NCBI GenBank assembly: GCA_947177675.1
Contig: CAMWVK010000073.1
Coordinates: forward strand, 1 to 7,199
Direction: 5' to 3'
DNA length: 7,199 nucleotides
Source of the DNA: an uncultured Mucispirillum sp.
Lineage (GTDB): Bacteria; Chrysiogenota; Deferribacteres; Deferribacterales; Mucispirillaceae
Under the pieces are notes generated by a model. That model was given only the letters and a program-made list of their open reading frames with translations, did not search any database and was not told the DNA's origin. Below, one piece after another: positions 4,584-7,199 of this stretch. Position numbers and translations under genes: made by a program. Every line of letters starts with the position of its first letter. The stretch's first letter is position 1.

Positions 4584-7199
4584 ATGGAAGGTTTACGAGT
4601 AAGTGGTTTAATGAGTGGTATGGATACAGATGCTATTATTGAAGCTTACATGACATCAGCAAAAGCACCAATTACTAGACTAAATCAGCAGATAGATGAA
4701 TTAAATTATGAAAAAACTGTATATAACAACTTTATCACTATGATAACAGATATTAAAAATTCTATGTTAAACTTAAAAATGGAATCCACTTTTAAAAGTA
4801 AAACAACTTCTTCATCTGTAGAAACTGTAGCTTCTGCTACTGCCTCTATCACAACACCTCCGGGAACATATACATTAAAAGTAGATCAAGTTGCAGAGCC
4901 AGCTTATGCTACAAGTATATATACAAATAAAGTTCTAACAAAAACCGGAGCGGGCGTCAGCAGCTTTACACCATCCTATTCTCATTATGACCAGCTTGAA
5001 GGAACACATACAGTTGATATATATAAAGGTTCTAATTATGGATATGATAAATGGTTTGCAAAAGATACATTCAAAGGAAATTTAAATAATACTTATATGG
5101 TAAACCATGCAGATAAGGTTGATAAAGCTCTTGTTGATGGTAATGGCGATCTAAAATCAGGCATTAATGGTGAATTTTATTTAATATATAAATATAATGG
5201 CGAACAATATGATATTCCTATTAAAATGGAATATAGCAAAGGAACATCAATAAACAAAATAGCGGCTGATTTGGATTCACAATTAAATGCACAATTAGAT
5301 GCAATACACAGTAACGATGGTGCTCAAAAAATGAAAGTAACAATAAACCTTGATGATGAAGGTTTTAACTTTTCATTTTATGATGTGGATACCCAAAATA
5401 ATATTGAAATACTGGAATTGATTGACATAAATGATAAAGGTGATCCGACAGACCCCTCTTATCAACCAACACCCACTACAAAGCTGATAAATCAATTAGG
5501 TTTGCAGGCAACTTATAAATCAATGTCTACAAAAGAAATTACAAATATTATGGTTGTAAATCCGTCTATAGCTTTTCAAGCACAAACTATTGATGAGACA
5601 ATATATGATAAAAGTAATAAAAAAATAAAAACGGATATTGAGGGAAATTTTGAGCTTAAATATGAATACAACGGAATAGAAGAAACTATTTCTATAAATA
5701 TGGATTATGAAGCAGAAAAATCATTAGATGAAATTGCAGCTGATATAACAAAACAAATTAACCAACAGCTTTCTGCTAGCCATGGTATTAACAATAAAAT
5801 TAGCATTAAAGTTAGCAGTGAGAATGGAATACACTTCTCTTTTCATAATTCAGATACTGCAAGCGATTTAAAAATTATGGGTATGGTTCCTGTTAATGAC
5901 CCAACTAATCCAGCAACAGATGAAGCTAAACTGCTAAAAAAACTTGGTCTAGATTATATGAAGCAGTCACAGTCCACAGGAACTTTACTGCAGATGAAAT
6001 TGAATTCTGCTGAACAAGGTGGTTTCTTTGCTCCAGGCACACTTGAATTCGGTGTTGATGGCTTGCAAGAAGGTTCTTTTCAAATTTATCAAGATTCTTC
6101 TACAGTATGCAGACCTGAAACATATACTACATTCTATGGTGATACTTTTGATAAAATTGAAAATGCAAATCCCACTGTAGATAGAGCAGAAATTGATAAC
6201 TGGCTTAATACTAAAATTGGCTCAACAACAACTGCTGGTAATACTTTTTTTGATGATGGCACTGTTTTCAGCAATTTAAATGGAGTATTTTACATTAACG
6301 GAGTAAAAATAGAAATAGAAGATTACACTAAACTTACACCAAATGAATTAATGGCGAAAGTAAACAGCTCTGGTGCTGGTGTTACTATGTCGTATGATTA
6401 TGAAAAAAATATTTTTCAAATAAGTAACAATAAAGGCGGAGCAGCCGAATTAACATTGGGAAATGATACTGACACATCCCAATTTTTTAAAATTTTCAAA
6501 GTTGGATTAAACAGTGGTGCAACCTATGTCCGTGGGCATAATAAAGGCTCACTTGATACATCTACTACAATATCTAGACTTGACCCTTCTTTTACATATC
6601 CTATAAAAAGCGGCACATTTACTATTAATGGTGTATCTATTTATATAGATATTGATAATGACAGTATAGATGATGTAATAAATAAAGTAAATAAATCTGG
6701 TGCAAATGTTATCATGACTTATGATTCTACAACAGATAAATTTTCTTTAACAAGCACAAATGGAGAAAGAATAAAAGTAGGTGGTGCAAATGATACTTCT
6801 ACATTTCTTCTTTCAGCAGGTTTATTATATAATCAAACTACTGAAACTACCATTGGAACAGAAGGAAAAGATGCCATCTTTACTATGAATGGTGTTAAAT
6901 ACACAAGAAACAGTAATGAAGTAAATGATGTAGTACCCGGTATGTCTTTCACTATTAATACAACAGGAACTACTGTATTTAATGTGAAAATAGATACAGA
7001 TAAAGCAGTAACAGCTCTTGCTGAATTTGCTTCTAAATATAACACTTTAATTAATGCATTAAATCCAACAGAAATTTCTTATAAAGATGAGTTAAGAGAA
7101 AAGTACAGTGAACCTTTAACTGATGAAAAAAAACAAAACATGAGTGAAGATGAAATAAAAAAATATCAAGAAAACTATGAAAAAATACAATATTATGAC
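4584..7199 (+). CDS. fliD: Flagellar hook-associated protein 2 (filament cap) FliD, 3' end missing
   Basis: FliD forms the oligomeric cap at the filament tip that guides flagellin assembly. It leaves the cell through the flagellar type III exporter, so it lacks a signal peptide. The frame is open for 872 codons to the window edge without a stop. The N-terminus (VSGLMSGMDTDAIIEAYM at 6-23, then a helical region to about 66) is the conserved FliD_N/D0-D1 part. Residues 762-872 match the start of the returning FliD C-terminal region: NEVNDVVPGMSF at 778-789, an AVTALAEFASKYNTLI helix, and the PLTDEKK..MSEDEIKKY block. Between them lie a duplicated module (about 179-313 and 336-462) and two flagellin-IN-type repeats (566-641, 676-748). 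Classical FliD has about 450-650 residues, so this one is greatly enlarged, with perhaps another hundred residues missing. A single Cys (C509) is seen. A sigma-54 promoter and GGAGG site precede it. Confidence 0.93.
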   Translation, partial: MEGLRVSGLMSGMDTDAIIEAYMTSAKAPITRLNQQIDELNYEKTVYNNFITMITDIKNSMLNLKMESTFKSKTTSSSVETVASATASITTPPGTYTLKVDQVAEPAYATSIYTNKVLTKTGAGVSSFTPSYSHYDQLEGTHTVDIYKGSNYGYDKWFAKDTFKGNLNNTYMVNHADKVDKALVDGNGDLKSGINGEFYLIYKYNGEQYDIPIKMEYSKGTSINKIAADLDSQLNAQLDAIHSNDGAQKMKVTINLDDEGFNFSFYDVDTQNNIEILELIDINDKGDPTDPSYQPTPTTKLINQLGLQATYKSMSTKEITNIMVVNPSIAFQAQTIDETIYDKSNKKIKTDIEGNFELKYEYNGIEETISINMDYEAEKSLDEIAADITKQINQQLSASHGINNKISIKVSSENGIHFSFHNSDTASDLKIMGMVPVNDPTNPATDEAKLLKKLGLDYMKQSQSTGTLLQMKLNSAEQGGFFAPGTLEFGVDGLQEGSFQIYQDSSTVCRPETYTTFYGDTFDKIENANPTVDRAEIDNWLNTKIGSTTTAGNTFFDDGTVFSNLNGVFYINGVKIEIEDYTKLTPNELMAKVNSSGAGVTMSYDYEKNIFQISNNKGGAAELTLGNDTDTSQFFKIFKVGLNSGATYVRGHNKGSLDTSTTISRLDPSFTYPIKSGTFTINGVSIYIDIDNDSIDDVINKVNKSGANVIMTYDSTTDKFSLTSTNGERIKVGGANDTSTFLLSAGLLYNQTTETTIGTEGKDAIFTMNGVKYTRNSNEVNDVVPGMSFTINTTGTTVFNVKIDTDKAVTALAEFASKYNTLINALNPTEISYKDELREKYSEPLTDEKKQNMSEDEIKKYQENYEKIQYYD
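5118..5522 (+). repeat. FliD internal duplication, copy 1
   Basis: Codes for residues 179-313. Residues 193-238 align without gaps to 351-396 of copy 2 with 21 of 46 identical positions (shared pattern G.F.L.Y.YNG, then IAAD and Q.N.QL). Both copies continue into a strand rich in SF (FNFSFYD here) and end in K-LGL. DNA similarity is low, so the duplication is old. Confidence 0.7.
5589..5969 (+). repeat. FliD internal duplication, copy 2
   Basis: Codes for residues 336-462, the partner of copy 1. It carries the same ordered elements: ID....YD, EGNFELKYEYNG, IAADITKQINQQL, IHFSFHNSD, a DPTNP turn (DPTDP in copy 1) and KKLGL. A short linker of about 22 residues separates the copies. Confidence 0.7.
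6279..6506 (+). repeat. Flagellin-IN-type motif 1 in FliD
   Basis: Residues 566-641 have the pattern NG.F.INGV.I.I, then KVN.SGAGV.M.YD, a strand, and DTSQFF. This resembles the flagellin hook IN motif of the exposed domains of hook-associated proteins and flagellins. Confidence 0.6.
6609..6827 (+). repeat. Flagellin-IN-type motif 2 in FliD
   Basis: Residues 676-748 repeat motif 1 in the same order: SGTFTINGVSIYI, KVNKSGANVIMTYD, a strand, and NDTSTFLL. A degenerate third start (AIFTMNGVKY at 764-773) follows as the chain returns to the conserved core. Confidence 0.6.

Noticed and set aside
4442..4642. Plus-strand 66-codon open frame before fliD
   Set aside because: Its first ATG lies inside the sigma-54 -12 element, upstream of the predicted transcript start. 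It has no ribosome site, runs 59 bases into fliD out of frame, and its Trp-rich peptide is what the GGAGG/ATGG-rich DNA gives by chance.
6833..7045. Minus-strand hydrophobic frame of 70 codons within fliD
   Set aside because: It is antisense to the well-conserved FliD C-terminal start. The Val/Ser-rich peptide is the complement of Asn/Thr/Asp codons, and there is no ribosome site.

Overview
This AT-rich window (roughly 70% A+T by eye) comes from a motile bacterium. It holds seven confident protein genes, one of them cut by the right edge. I see no RNA gene, CRISPR array, insertion sequence or phage gene. The low GC, the sigma-54-type promoter in front of a flagellar cap gene, and the style of the proteins suggest a low-GC Gram-negative such as a Deferribacteres member (for example a Mucispirillum-like gut bacterium). 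That placement is inference only; no marker in the window proves it.

Left part, minus strand (209-2896): a tightly packed four-gene operon transcribed right to left, with every junction overlapping. The order is prmA (ribosomal protein L11 methyltransferase), a PPP-family metallophosphatase, rsmE (16S rRNA m3U methyltransferase) and tadA (tRNA adenosine-34 deaminase). Three of the four products modify the translation machinery; the phosphatase is the outlier. A good -35/-10 pair lies directly before prmA, so close that the transcript may be leaderless. Positions 1-208 hold the edge of an unresolved gene plus spacer.

Middle (2973-4351): a divergent RluA-family pseudouridine synthase on the plus strand faces a HAD-family phosphatase on the minus strand. 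Their stop codons overlap by 4 bp. The 76-bp gap between prmA and the pseudouridine synthase is a divergent promoter region with a 9-bp inverted repeat over the prmA promoter.

Right part (4352-7199): a 232-bp intergenic region separates the HAD gene from fliD. It carries a sigma-70-type promoter for the HAD gene and a near-consensus sigma-54 promoter pointing at fliD. Three overlapping inverted repeats begin at the predicted fliD transcription start. fliD encodes the flagellar filament cap. Its reading frame is open for 872 codons to the window edge, much longer than classical FliD, and the extra length includes a visible internal duplication and two flagellin-IN-type repeats.

The window is mostly housekeeping. 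The parts most worth following up are the fliD promoter and leader, the enlarged FliD, and the divergent operator-like site at 2904-2934. I found no convincing evidence of a wholly new system.
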